Assembly (NCBI GenBank): GCA_918026815.1
Contig: CAKJVC010000071.1
Location: 1-64,000 of the forward strand
Origin: Chalara sp. BL73
Taxonomy: Eukaryota > Ascomycota > Leotiomycetes > Helotiales
Length of the DNA: 64,000 nucleotides
Direction: 5' to 3'
The translations under genes were made by a program, and so were the position numbers. The notes beneath the pieces were generated by a model. It searched no databases. It saw only the letters and a list, made by a program, of their open reading frames with translations, and was not told where the DNA came from. How positions within the stretch are numbered: the stretch's first letter is position 1; the number at the start of each line of letters is the position of its first letter. Below are positions 22,529 to 33,200 of this stretch, piece by piece.

Positions 22529-23700
22529 TGCTCAGCCAGTTCAAGAAGCATGGCAAGAAGAGTTCTAGGTGAATATTAAGTTGCTGAGTCGGCATGCACC
22601 AAGTTGCAAGTGCCAAACCAGCCAATCGCTAGGCAGTCATCACAGGAGCCTATGGCTAGTTCTCTACGCTGTGTGGTCGTTTATGGGCGACTGAGCCATG
22701 ACTTGTTGTCGCTGATGGTGTATCTCGATACCGCAAGAGTTAAAACCGTCCCTCACTAACTGGAATACAGGGCTGTTCAAATCTGTCCCTTGGCTAGGCA
22801 ACTGCGGGGAAGCCGCCGAAGCCTATCAAATCTCGGGCATAATTCCACTTTTGGCGTGTGACACTTGGGAACATAAGCTAATGCATAACATTATAACCAA
22901 TGGAGTACGATTGGTCACCATTAGCGCCATTCTAGATCATTAGCTCAGCGCTAACAACTGGCACGTGACTAGTTTAATTAGGGGCTGAATCGTTACCTCA
23001 GCGGGCTCAGGCCATCGGTGGCTAATACATTCACGCCTGGGCGCCGATTTTATTTCCTGCCCCCAGACGGGGTTCCAATACACGTACACCACTTGTAAAA
23101 TCGGGTGCGATTGAAACGGCACCAATTATTTATTAGTATTAAAGTTATTATTACTTGTCTGAACGCATGTAAATAAAATTACGTGAACACTGGATTATAT
23201 AAGTTGTAAGTTTTTTCAAAGCCTACAACTTCGCGATCCTGTAGCCTAAAACAATAATCAATTAACGAACAACAAAAAACTACAATTACACCAGCAAAAG
23301 CGTAGTTAATATCTATTACGCTTTTTGCTACGTAATAGGCTACCGACATACACAAACGAAATCATTTCAAGTTTATAATCGCACTTTTACAGGCTGGTTG
23401 CGTTGTGTTTTACAGGCTAGTTGCCCTATAGTTACAGGCTTGACTTTTGGTGGTGCGCGGTGCTTAGTCAAATCTAAATCGACACTATGGCGTCGATGTA
23501 TTGGAATTCAATCGACCCTTGTCTGTTGCATGAGTTATGGCAACCCCCTTCCGTACCAGGTACCTGGATCTCAAATCCTAACAAGCGGTCTAGAAAATCG
23601 CCTATTTTAGGTGATCGACACGGGGGGGTGATCTGTTATATGGGGGTGCACTCAACAGTCATCCAGGCTTGTTGCATACATGGTTACAAGCGGTCGCTGT
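22529..23700. other. Long non-coding stretch upstream of the NLR-type gene
   Basis: It should hold the promoter of the HET-NB-ARC-TPR gene at its left end. Around 22770 a CAGGGCTGTTCAAA string resembles the end of a hAT-type element, but I found no matching inverted end. Around 23300 there is a small palindrome (GCGTAGTTAATATCTATTACG). No coding evidence. Confidence 0.4.
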
Positions 23701-24141
23701 TACACTAAAATATTTCCCAGCTGACAGTTAAGTTAACCGAGCAGTTTTTACGAGAGATAATGTTAGACACTATTAGCAAAATTCAGCAGCTCCGTACCCA
23801 ATGTTATTGCTTGATTAGCTTTAATTATGAATCAAGTGGTAAGGTCCTCGGGGTGTGGTTTGGTTTTGCATCGTGCTACACCGTCATGCCCCGATCGCCT
23901 GGTGGCCAATCGATACCAAGAAAGTCCCGGGAATGCGAGCATAGAAATGGTTAGAGAGTACTTTTGTACTGCAATATAGTTGTGGTCCATAAAGTGCTGA
24001 CCTCCATAGGAGACGTAGGCACTACAATACGTCCGCAGGTGCTATTGTTGCAGGAGTTAATGAGGCCTGAATCAACAGCCTATTCTATTCTATTTAGGAG
24101 AGCCACAGGTTGAAGCAAGGAGACCTGTCACTTGGGGGGAG
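23701..24141 (+). mobile_element. 3' end of a copia-like LTR retrotransposon
   Basis: The stretch ends with a purine tract (TTGGGGGGAG, up to 24141) immediately before a TGTTAGG LTR start, the arrangement of a polypurine tract and a 3' LTR. Coding content upstream is too eroded for me to name domains, so this is inferred from the boundary and from the related LTRs. Confidence 0.5.
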
Positions 24142-24537
24142 TGTTAGGATTTGAGAATTCAGGGGTAGCTGACATGTCTCTGACTAAGTGGGGAACGCTA
24201 GCGCTGAAGACTTTTTACACACACAAATTGCTAGAACACACTATATACACATATCATGCGATAGAGAACAATAGAGAGCCTGTCAGCACCCCCAATACCT
24301 TCTGATTATCATTGTGTATTTCACGTCCTATCAAAGGCGAAGCTCGCTTGAGCTCACCGCTAGTAGTTATCACGTGTGGGACGCTTTATATTACGGAATA
24401 GTTTTCCTTTGTACTTAGAACTCAATTCATCCTTTTTACCTGTATTGACCTACAGCTCTACGAGTTCCAATACACTCTCTGCTACGCTCTATTGAATTCA
24501 CGTACACAACGCAATAAATACCTAAAAACAACACTCA
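24142..24537 (+). repeat. LTR family F (copia-like), copy 1
   Basis: Starts TGTTAGGATTTGAG and ends near AACAACACTCA. Its AAATTGCTAGAACACACT and ATCATTGTGTATTTC strings recur, inverted, at 26735-26915. The exact 3' end is approximate. Confidence 0.6.
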
Positions 24538-24657
24538 GGTAGGCTCGTGAAGCTTCCTAGTAGATCGTTCTCGAGGAAATCCCCCAGCTTCTAAAAAATG
24601 TCAATGAACCCATTCCGAGTCTTATCATTAGGGATAATTTGCGCTTACCGCAATTGT

Positions 24658-24984
24658 TTATTGCTCTTCATAATACTCACAGGTCCGGCAAACCTCATGG
24701 TAGCACACCTGATCATTACCAGCGGCGTCACGAACTGAGCAAAGACAATCCTTCGTAGTATTTGGTCCCTGATAGCATTGGCAGCACCGCCAGTAATTAT
24801 ACACTCTCGAGAGCTGACATCCATTTGTTTTGCATCTCCCCGATGTTCCGTGGACCGTGGTCTTATTGTGGTCTTTGCAAAAAACATTGCCATTGGCTCT
24901 TGCTTTGCTGCAGTATGTTTTGGTGTAGCTTTTGTGTCCGCATTTGTGGTGTCTGATCTGGTTGTGGCAAGAGCATTTTGCCAT
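24658..24984 (-). CDS. Small Cys-rich protein (108 aa), probable zinc-binding
   Basis: The intronless frame begins MAKCSCHNQIRHHKCGHKS. It has 15 cysteines (residues 4, 6, 15, 25, 36, 51, 56, 67, 68, 70, 80, 82, 94, 99, 102) plus His in CxC, CGH, CCxC and CxxC settings, which suggests structural zinc sites rather than a secreted disulfide protein, since no signal peptide is present. I start at 24984 rather than at the frame's first Met (25161), because the extra 59 residues are low-complexity and a TATA-like box lies just upstream of them. Related short Cys/His proteins occur in many ascomycetes with unknown role. The frame is intact between copia debris and family-C and -H LTRs. Confidence 0.65.
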   Translation of the reverse strand: MAKCSCHNQIRHHKCGHKSYTKTYCSKARANGNVFCKDHNKTTVHGTSGRCKTNGCQLSRVYNYWRCCQCYQGPNTTKDCLCSVRDAAGNDQVCYHEVCRTCEYYEEQ

Positions 24985-25150
24985 TGTAAAAGTTGGGAAA
25001 GGGTGGGAAAGGTGGATTTCTGAGGATGTAAAAATATGAGGCTTGAAAACTCGAGGAATGCTGTGTAAGAGATAAAGTTGCAAAAGAGGCTTTGAAATAT
25101 GTAGAAGATGAGAGCTAGTTGATGATTGAAATTGGGACTCTAAGCCATGG

Positions 25151-25158
25151 TTTATATA
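25151..25158 (-). promoter_or_regulatory. Possible TATA box of the Cys-rich gene
   Basis: The minus strand reads TGTATATAAACC about 170 nt upstream of the chosen ATG, which fits a leader of modest length. Confidence 0.4.
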
Positions 25159-25697
25159 CAATCATAATGCAGGATTGTTGGCTTCAATCCTGTTAGAATT
25201 GCAGATCCCAGAAAGGTAGAAGGCAGGGGAGAGGAAGAGTAGGCCATCGGCCTCGAGCTTGCTGTGCCCCTGAACATAGCCCAACATGTTGAAGTTGAAC
25301 CAGTCAGACTGAAATCTATTCTTTGTTCTCAACCACAGTGAGACCAACATGTAACTGAAGGAGCACACCTTAGTACTTTGGCGCTTTGATTGAGGCCATC
25401 AAATAACAGACATATTTCATTCTGAAGGTAGGGAGAAGAATGCAAGTCCCACCGTTATCATCAAGGTCACCTTAAATAAGATACAGCCATAAATTTTCCG
25501 GCCATGAAACAAATGGGTACGTCCGAAAAGGCCGCAATTAGCATCTTATCCTCATTATTTTCCTCTCTAAGCTGGCTAAGCGAAATCCACATTTACGCTT
25601 TTCTACTTTTAGAACTTTGCTTTGCTGCTGTATTAAGCGAAATACTCTAAACCCGATTTTGTTTTAACTAAAAACTTTTATTTCTAAACAGACTCAA
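25159..25697. other. Upstream region of the Cys-rich gene; no gene seen
   Basis: AT-rich sequence without a supported frame. Ends at the CTCAA duplication of the family-C LTR. Confidence 0.4.
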
Positions 25698-25900
25698 TGT
25701 AAGGTGCTGGAGTAGGGTGGCACAAGTCAACTGCAATTGATACAAAGACTAATCTCTACCTTCTCTACTACGTCCCGAGTCCCTTACTTATACCCTCCGA
25801 ACCCCTGGCGACTCCCTACGTGCCCATACATGCCAAGCCTCAGTGTCTTTACCGAGCCCCTCTCAGTGCCCCTTAGCACGTGACATCCTGGCGCCTGACA
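25698..25900 (+). repeat. Solo LTR, family C, copy 1, TSD CTCAA
   Basis: TGTAAGGTGCTGGAG ... TGGCGCCTGACA, 203 bp, with CTCAA at 25693-25697 and 25901-25905. An almost identical copy of equal length is at 47379-47581. Confidence 0.9.
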
Positions 25901-25988
25901 CTCAAGTATAATTTATATATTAATATATGTTAAAACAATTTAATTTAACTATATTTATTAGATTTATGACACATACCAGATTCACTCA

Positions 25989-26293
25989 TGAGCTTAGTAT
26001 GCGTGGGACGCGTGCGCAGAGATATCGTGATGATATTGTTGTCTAGAGAGTAGGAGAACTCATGTCAAGGGTCCAGACAGGGGTCGAGCCCGACCCACTT
26101 ATATGCTACATACATGCGACACGCCACGTAAGGAGCCGATGGCGTACCGAAGGCTATAAGGAGGGGTGAAGAACAAGAGTGGTACAGTAGAGAATAGCTC
26201 GTGTTCTGTATGCGTCATAATACTAGAATCGATACAATAGATCATTCCGTACGTACTAGACTAGTCACTCTACCCGTGGTCTGGCACCTTACA
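25989..26293 (+). repeat. Solo LTR, family H, TSD ACTCA
   Basis: TGAGCTTAGTATGCG ... TGGCACCTTACA, 305 bp, with ACTCA at 25984-25988 and 26294-26298. It contains a GCTATAAGGAGGGG box and downstream pyrimidine/purine features typical of LTR promoters. This is the only copy in the window. Confidence 0.75.
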
Positions 26294-26734
26294 ACTCAGA
26301 AGGAGCTCTTCACTACAAAATAGGGGTTCCATATGCTTGGCGAGCTTGGCAAGCTTGAGGCCTGCGCTTTATGTGACAATTTAAATATATTAAGTTTAAT
26401 TTTTTGGGTGGTTGCTTAATATTAACATTATGTTGTGAAGTTGTGCAAAATTGCAAACGAATTTTTTTTTAAGTTTTGTGCTGGCGAAATAAAAGCGGCA
26501 TGCGATAACTTTTGGAGTGTTGGCGCTAATTGCGGCCTTTCAGATGTACCCAACAAACAAGGTCAAAAAAACTGGCCAGTGCTACCCGCGCGCCTCTGAT
26601 CTCCCAAACGTCCGCGTGTTGGGCAGAATTGTTGGATGTGACTCTGCTTCCAAGCGCCTGCTGTCAGAAATATGATATTGAGAGAGGTATCACGTCGATA
26701 GAATACGGGTTGTTGGTTGCTTGTATTATATGAT
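26294..26734. other. AT-rich, no gene recognised
   Basis: Homopolymer-rich sequence (for example nine or more T near 26462). No supported frame or repeat partner. Confidence 0.4.
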
Positions 26735-26915
26735 CTCTGTCTACGTTGTAGACTTGATAGAACGAGAAATACACAATGATAGTCAGAAGGAATTAGGGAT
26801 GCTGTTGTGGCTCTCTATTGTTGTCTATGGATACGTGTATGAAGTGTGTTCTAGCAATTTGTGTGTATAAAAAGTCTCCAGTTTCTTGGCCTATCACGTA
26901 AGCCTATTCCAGACC
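26735..26915 (-). repeat. LTR family F (copia-like) relic, inverted
   Basis: The reverse complement shares ACACACAAATTGCTAGAACA, ACAATAGAGAGCC and ATCATTGTGTATTTC with 24142-24537. At its right end it reads TCTGGAATAGGCTTACGTGA, close to the LTR start at 54829. Confidence 0.65.
26866..26873 (+). promoter_or_regulatory. TATAAAAA motif in the LTR relic upstream of a kinase-like gene
   Basis: TATAAAAA lies about 210 nt upstream of the ATG at 27080. It sits in the opposite strand of the copia LTR relic, so the gene may use LTR-derived promoter sequence. This is inference. Confidence 0.35.
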
Positions 26916-27079
26916 TGCCCTGTGCATATACCAGTCACGTGCTCAAGCCAAAACATAGGATAAATAAATCTCCGGCCGACATCCACCCACATTACAAACT
27001 CCTGAAATTCCCTCTCTATTTCAAAGGCATCTCACGCGCTCCGTCGCTTCGATTCTTCATATTCGCAACCAAAACGAAG

Positions 27080-28069
27080 ATGACCTCTGAGGACTGGCAA
27101 GCTGTGCAATGGAACAGTGGGTGTGGGGAAGGCCTCCATATAACCATCATGTATCATGGCAAGCGTTTTCACGTATCCCTACTTCCCCCTTCCTCCCCCG
27201 ACACAATCGAAGGTCCCCTCATCTCAAAATTCGACTCCATGGATGATGAAGACGAAGACAAAGTTCTAGCTATTCAGGAAGAAATTGAAATCATCGTTTA
27301 CGAAGCAGGGCGGTCAATTTGGACTCAACTGGCTCCCCCGCTCCCCAATGGACCAGAGCTCTCAGATTTACACACTCTATTATACCCAGAAACCTTTTCC
27401 TTCTGCTTCATAACGAATAATGGGAAAGCGGAGCTGATACCACGAGAAACAGAGGAAGCGCACTATCACGATCGCTTTGGCATGAAAATTGTCAATGATA
27501 TCGGACTACCTCAGTACTCATCCAAAGATATCCGTGTACTGGAAACCCTCGTCGGGCAGGGCTATATTGCCCAGGTCTTGGTCGAAGGAACAGAAATGTG
27601 TTGCAAGAGCGGTGATGATGCTTTCTGGCAAGGCATTGAACGGGAATTCGATTGTCTCCGTAAAGTGGCAAGATCGCAGCTTGCTAATTCGATTCGAGTT
27701 CCTCGATTGCTTGGTCTGGTCACATCGGCAGAGACAGGGATTATTATTGGCATTTTGGAAGAATACATTCCTTCGGGAGAACTGTCTGATTTACGGGAGC
27801 TGGAAGATGAGGGCGTAAAGGCTTCAACGGAAAGGAGAAAGAAGTGGGGAGCTCAGGTTCGGGAGACGGTTGATTTACTTCATGATATTGGAGTCATATG
27901 GGGAGATGGAAAGCCGCATAATGTGCTTATTCATAAGGAAACCGATGATGCTTGGGTCATTGATTTTGGGGGCAGCTATACTCATGGATGGGTTGATGAG
28001 GAGTTGATGGAAACTCTAGAAGGTGATGAGCAGGCCGTTGGTAGAATCCTCGAATTCTTGGATTTTTGA
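27080..28069 (+). CDS. Kinase-like (protein-kinase-fold) protein, 329 aa
   Basis: The intronless frame starts MTSEDWQAVQWNSGCGEG. The first ~150 residues are acidic and lack a known domain. The C-terminal ~190 residues have a kinase fold: a beta-strand pair around VLETLVGQGYIAQVLVEG (weak glycine loop), EREFDCLRKVA, hinge GILEEYIPSGEL, catalytic loop HDIGVIWGDGKPHNVLI (GDGKPHN replaces HRDxKxxN; D, K and N are kept) and metal motif WVIDFGGSYTHGWVDEEL. Such WGDxKxxN/IDFGGSYT proteins are a frequent fungal group of uncertain activity. The frame continues upstream to 26861 but that part overlaps the LTR relic, so I start at 27080, the Met before the compositional change. Confidence 0.8.
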   Translation: MTSEDWQAVQWNSGCGEGLHITIMYHGKRFHVSLLPPSSPDTIEGPLISKFDSMDDEDEDKVLAIQEEIEIIVYEAGRSIWTQLAPPLPNGPELSDLHTLLYPETFSFCFITNNGKAELIPRETEEAHYHDRFGMKIVNDIGLPQYSSKDIRVLETLVGQGYIAQVLVEGTEMCCKSGDDAFWQGIEREFDCLRKVARSQLANSIRVPRLLGLVTSAETGIIIGILEEYIPSGELSDLRELEDEGVKASTERRKKWGAQVRETVDLLHDIGVIWGDGKPHNVLIHKETDDAWVIDFGGSYTHGWVDEELMETLEGDEQAVGRILEFLDF

Positions 28070-28387
28070 TGATAATTATGAGTTTTACGTACTCATGCTT
28101 GTCTTTATTGTACATCTCGCGACAGGCATTCATGAGATTCACCACCCTTACCTGGTGCCCATGCAACCAGAGTTGGGTCACAGCTTTCAGAAAAGCATGT
28201 TGTTGAACAGGTTAGGTCTAAGGATCATACCTGGCCTATTATAGGCACCTATAGGCACCAGTAGGCAGACATGTGAGTACCACACCTCTATAAGTAGAGG
28301 GATTCTCCCCTGTAAGTCCGTGCACCCCCATATCGAACACCGAAATAAGCGAGTACCAACCCAACCAAAATCAATATAACTAAATAA
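28070..28387. other. Intergenic, possible LTR remnant
   Basis: From about 28196 the sequence (TGTTGTTGAACAGG ..., a TATAAGTAGAGGG box, pyrimidine tract) has LTR-promoter looks but no second copy or duplication was seen. Confidence 0.3.
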
Positions 28388-29189
28388 CTACTCAACTAAA
28401 ATACAATCCAAAGTAGAATCAGATTCATTAGCCTCTTCTTCATTTTCCTCTTCAAGCTCAGCTTCTCCTGCAGCTATTTGTGTCTTTTTGATCTTGGCAA
28501 TGTCCGCAAACTTGGAATTTGGACTAGTCCTAACTTTCATTCGTTTTCTTGGTTTAGCTTTCTTTAATTGAACTTCCAAGGACTGTATTCTGTAGCTATG
28601 ATCCGCTAAAACACTTTCTTGCTTTTCAAATCCTTTAATAATTTTTCGAAACAAAAGTCTTTGTGTAAAAGAATCACTGTTTTCGAGCATTCGAAACTTA
28701 GCTACTTGAGCCTTGATTTCGGTCGATTTTCTAGGTGTAGATAGAATTTCTTGTAAAGAATCGATTGCCGAGCGTTTCTTAAAGCTTTGTGTAGCTTGTG
28801 GAGTCTTTTTTTCGAATTACTATTCTCTAGAAGCAAAGGGCTCATAAAAGGTTTTGCCATTGATTTTGGCCATAAACCACTTGCTTTCCACCCAGCTTTA
28901 ATAATCTTAGCAAATAAAACTTCCTTTCTAGCTTTATAGTAGCAAGCAAGAAAGTTTTGTTTCCCAATTGGGCTAGAATCAGTCAAAAGAGTCAAATAAC
29001 CGACGGCTGTACGGTAGTGACTTTTAAGAAACGAAAAAACTGATAAATCCAAAAGTTGTAAAACGTGTGACGTATGTGAAGGCAAAAAAAGTAAGTGTAC
29101 ATTATGCTGGTAGCATAAATACATAAAATCAGTAGTTTCATGACTACCATAACCGTCCAAAATAAGTAGCTTAGGCTCAGAAGTATAAG
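28388..29189 (-). pseudogene. pogo/Fot-like DDE transposase relic (C-terminal half)
   Basis: The minus strand reads PKLLILDGYGSHETTDFM, LLFLPSHTSHVLQLLDLSVF, ACYYKARKEVLF and KAGWKASGLWPKS, then, after a frameshift near 28745, the conserved tail LENSDSFTQRLLFRKIIKG and RTSPNSKFADIAKIKKTQ. These are DDE-domain and C-terminal motifs of fungal pogo-type transposases. The first half is missing: a family-B LTR starts exactly where the frame breaks off. A second relic of the same family lies at 60442-61340. Confidence 0.8.
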
Positions 29190-29363
29190 TGTCACGTCGC
29201 GTGCTCCCAAGCACACGTGATCCATATTAGGCGAGCTCCCCGAGCTCCTCGTGTATATATAGCCTGCTCTCCTCGAGCTCCCTCTTCCTTCCTTAGCTAT
29301 AGATTCTCGTATTGCACCACCGTTGCCCTCTGTATCTGTAGATCCACAACGCGTGCCGTGACA
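29190..29363 (+). repeat. LTR family B copy (174 bp), no TSD
   Basis: TGTCACGTCGCGTG ... CGTGCCGTGACA. Left flank ATAAG, right flank TAACT. It joins a pogo relic to a copy of the membrane-protein gene's 3' end. Confidence 0.85.
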
Positions 29364-29636
29364 TAACTGAATAAAAGCTACGGGTCTTACGAAGCACGTA
29401 TAAAGCTGCTACAATAAAAAAGAAGTGAGCATTTATGTTTCCGCAGCCCGGAAAACTCTAAAACGCTAATTATAAAGCACATCATTTAAGCAGGCAACAC
29501 GTAGATGCTAAAAAATAGCTCGCTTCTTATACCGTCTTTACTTTACGGTAGTAGTGATCTTGCTTTTAGTAATTCAAAAAGTGCTTTTAAGCAACTTCGG
29601 CGCTTACACAGTAGCTTTGCGTGTTTAACGCGTTAG
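29364..29636 (-). pseudogene. RIP-mutated duplicate of the 3' end of the 12857-14177 gene
   Basis: The reverse complement aligns with 14070-14345 over its whole length: AACGCGTTAAACACGCAAAG and CTGCGGAAACATAAATGCTC are unchanged. Nearly all differences are C in the 14-kb copy against T here, or G against A (for example CACCCCCTGAATCACC versus CACTTTTTGAATTACT). This one-way transition bias on both strands is what RIP leaves. Confidence 0.8.
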
Positions 29637-29856
29637 TGTAACAAATAGAGGGCAACAGGAGGGATTGCAATATAACAGGTAAGACACGTGGCTGCAATAG
29701 AAATAGTGATGTATTGATATCAAAAGTATGCTTGTGGCTGCTGTAGCTGTATGCTTGTGGCTGCTGTAGCGGTATGCCTTATGGCTGCTGTAGCTGCATG
29801 CCTGTGGTTGCTGTAGCTGTTATGATATCCGTCCCTAACCGGCCCTGGCTGTTACA
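29637..29856 (-). repeat. LTR family D, copy 2 (shortened)
   Basis: Minus strand TGTAACAGCCAGGGCCGG ... CTCTATTTGTTACA, 220 bp; the segment between the GCTACAGCAGCCACAGGC repeats and GATATCAATACATCACT is deleted relative to copy 1. Flanks do not match. Confidence 0.8.
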
Positions 29857-29904
29857 GACCGTGCGGTTGCAGCTGTGACATGGGATATTATTGAGGGATA
29901 TAGA

Positions 29905-30140
29905 ACAATATCAAGGACGGTCATGCTTGGTCTGCTCCCGAAACAGCACACCCTTCACTATCTCTCTCTCTTTTTCTCCCTGGATTATAGGTAGGGCCTG
30001 GGAAAAGGAAACGTGCAGTTACAGTTTTGCCGTGGGAAAATAATTGAAACATACAGACAGTATCAAGAACAGTCATATCCTGTCTGCTCCCGAGACGGCG
30101 CATCATTTCACTCTCTTTCTCTCTTTCCTCAGATCAGATT
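29905..30140. repeat. Diverged direct repeat with pyrimidine tracts
   Basis: ATATCAAGGACGGTCATGC ... GTCTGCTCCCGAAACAGC at about 29909-29960 recurs as GTATCAAGAACAGTCAT ... GTCTGCTCCCGAGACGGC at about 30060-30100; each is followed by a CTCTCTTTCTCTC tract. No coding sense. Lies just beyond the stop of the ankyrin gene. Confidence 0.6.
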
Positions 30141-30295
30141 ATATAAGTGACCATCTCGACTTTAGATTCCGGGTATAAATACAGCATAAATCACTGTTAC
30201 TTAGCAATCAATCAACTCATATTTTCATTTCACGAACCTATAGCTCAACAGACCATCTCCACATATAAAATGCTAGTATCGTAAAACATATCCAA

Positions 30296-33200
30296 CTACT
30301 CATCTCTTCCACTTTCATAGCGATTCTCAATAAGCTGCTTAACGGTATTATGTCTATTCTCTGATGCCAGTTCCAACGCTTTTCTGTATTGCGCATCTCC
30401 AGATCCATGGAGTGTAACCCCAGCATTGAGGAGCAATTGCACCATGTCTATGCGCCCGTGCTCCGCAGCCCCCTCTAAAGCCGTCCTTCCATCCTCTACT
30501 GCTGCCTGTGCATTGACTTCCGCACCAGCATCCAAAAGCATTATAGCAATTCCAACATAGCCCCTGATTGCAGATACTTGAAGTGCGGTCGCCCCTGCCA
30601 CACTGGCTGGTGGAGCATTAACATCTGCACCGGCAGCTAGAAGAACTTGAACAAGCTCGACATTGCCATTTCCAGCTGCCGCTTGAAGGGCGGTTCTTCC
30701 TTTATAATTAGCTGGTTCAGCGTTAACATCGGCTCCGGCAGCTAGAAAAACCTGAACAAGCTCGACATTGCCATTTTCAGCTGCCGTTTGAATGGCGGTT
30801 CTTCCATTATAATAAGCCGCTGCAGCGTTGACATTGGCTCCGGCAGCTAAAAGAACTTGAACAAGCTCGATATTGTTATATATAGCTGCTACCTGAAGAG
30901 CGGTTTTTCTATTAGGAGAAGCTGCTGCAGCGTTAACATTGGCTCCAGCAGCTAGAAGAACTTGAACAAGCTCGATATTTCTATTTTCAGCTGCTGCTTG
31001 AAGAGCGGTTTTTCCGTTACAACTAGCCGCTGCAGCGTTAACATCGGCTCCGGCAACTAAAAGAACCTGAACAAGCTCGACATTGCTATTTTCAGCTGCC
31101 GCTTGAAGGGCGGTTCTTCCAAAATTATAAGCCGCTGCAGCGTTGACATTGGCTCCGGCAGCTAAAAAAGCTTGAACAAGCTCGACATTGCCATTTTCAG
31201 CTGCTGCTTGAAGAGCGGTTTTCCCGGTAAAACCAGTCACTGCAGCGTTAACATTGGCTCCGGCAGCTAAAAGAACTTGAACAAGCTCGATATTTCTATT
31301 TTCAGCTGCTGCTTGAAGAGCGGTTTTTCCGTTCCAACTAGCCGCTGCAGCGTTAATATCGGCTCCAGCAACTAGAAGAACCTGAACAAGCTCGACATTG
31401 CCATTTTCAGCTGCCGCTTGAAGGGCGGTTCTTCCATTATTATCAGCTGCTGCAGCGTTAACATCGGCTCCGGCAGCTAGAAGAACTTGAACAAGCTCGA
31501 TATTGCCATTTTCAACCGCTGCTTGAAGAACGATTCTTCCTTCATAGCTATCTGGTTCAGCGTTAACGCCTGCTGTGGCAGCTATAATAACTTGAAGAAG
31601 CTCGACATTGCCATTTTCAGCTGCCGCTTGAAGGGCGGGTTTTCTATTAATATAAGCCGCTTCAGCGTTGGTATCGGCTCCGGCAGCTAAAAGAACTTGA
31701 ACAAGCTCGACATTCCCATTTTCAACCGCTGCTTGAAGAGCGGTTCTTCCTTCATAACTAGCTGGTTCAGCGTTAACATCGGCTCCGGCAGCTAGAAGAA
31801 CCTGAATAAGCTCGACATTGCCATTTTCAGCTGCTGCTTGAAGAGCGGTTTTCCCGCAATAGCCAGCCGCTGCAGCATTGACATCGGCAGAAGCAGCTAG
31901 AAGAACTTGAACAAGCTCGACATTGCTATTTTCAGCTGCTGCTTGAAGAGCGGTTCTTCCGTCATAACTAGCCGCTGCAGCGTTAACATCGGCTCCGGCA
32001 GCTTGGAAAACCTGAATAAGCTCGACATTGCTATTTTCAGCTGCTGCTTGAAAAGCGGTTTTTCCGCTATAACTAGCCGCTGCAGCATTAATATCGGCTC
32101 CGGCAACTAAAAGAACTTGAATAAGCTCGACATTGCCATATTCAGCTGCCGCTTGAAGAGCGGTTCTTCCGCTATAACCAGCCGCTGCAGCGTTAACATC
32201 GGCACCAGCAGCCAAAAGAACTTGAACAAGCCCGACATTGCTATTTTCGGCTGCCGCTTGAAGGGCGGTTCTTCCAATATAATAAGCCGCTGCAGCGTTG
32301 ACATTGGCTCCGGCAGCTAAAAGAACTTGAACAAGCTCTGTATTGTTATATATAGCTGCTACTTGAAGAGCGGTTTTTCCGTCATAATCAGCCGCTGCAG
32401 CGTTAACATCGGCACCGGCAGTTAAAAGAACTTGAATAAGTTCGATATTGCCTTTTTCAACTGCCGCTCGAAGGGCGGTTCTTCCATTATTAAAACCCCC
32501 TGCAGCGTTGACATCTGCACCGGCAGCTAGAAGAACTTGAACAAGCTCGGTGTTCCCGCTTTCAACGACATAGTGGAGAACATGCATATAACCGTAACCG
32601 TGCCTCTCCTGTGCGTTTGGATTTGTTCCGGCTTTGAGAAGTTCCTTGATAATCACAGCATTTGCAGTTTTTGCTGCAGCTATAAGAAGCTTCTGTGTAA
32701 AAACATTAACTGATGGATGTGCCTTTACGGATAGCAGAGACCTAAAGAGCTGCCGACCCCTCAAGTGCTCAAAATGTTCTATAAACTTGTCGCAGTCCCA
32801 GCCCTCTAGCATATTGTTCGATATCAAATACATAGCCAGACTGAGAAACTGAGCGTTTTCATCTAGCTTAATGAGACCTTGCAACTCCCCAGTACTTGCT
32901 AGAGATTCTGTATCAAATCGCTTTGGGAGAATGGCGCGCAAGCGGGAATGACCATTTCTGATAGTATTGGCATGTCCAGGGATAGGTTTACTAGTAGCTA
33001 AAGAAGCCACAAGTGAGACTAAGTCTCCTGATACACCAGCTCGCTGAGTATTGGCTGCAACTTCTCCTGTTATGCGCTCTGATGAAACGATGTCTTCCCC
33101 GATGTCGAATATTCTCCCAGTCGAGCTCACTATTGGGGACCATACAGATTCAGATGACTTGGTGTGGTGAGTTGAGAATATGTTTGATCCGTCTAGAGGA

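Noticed and set aside
22770..23700. A CAGGGCTGTTCAAA string resembling a hAT terminus
   Set aside because: No matching inverted end or 8-bp duplication was found.
31487..32320. Several plus-strand frames of 65-70 codons inside the ankyrin gene
   Set aside because: They are antisense shadows of the 105-bp repeat, repeating the same peptide, and have no independent support.
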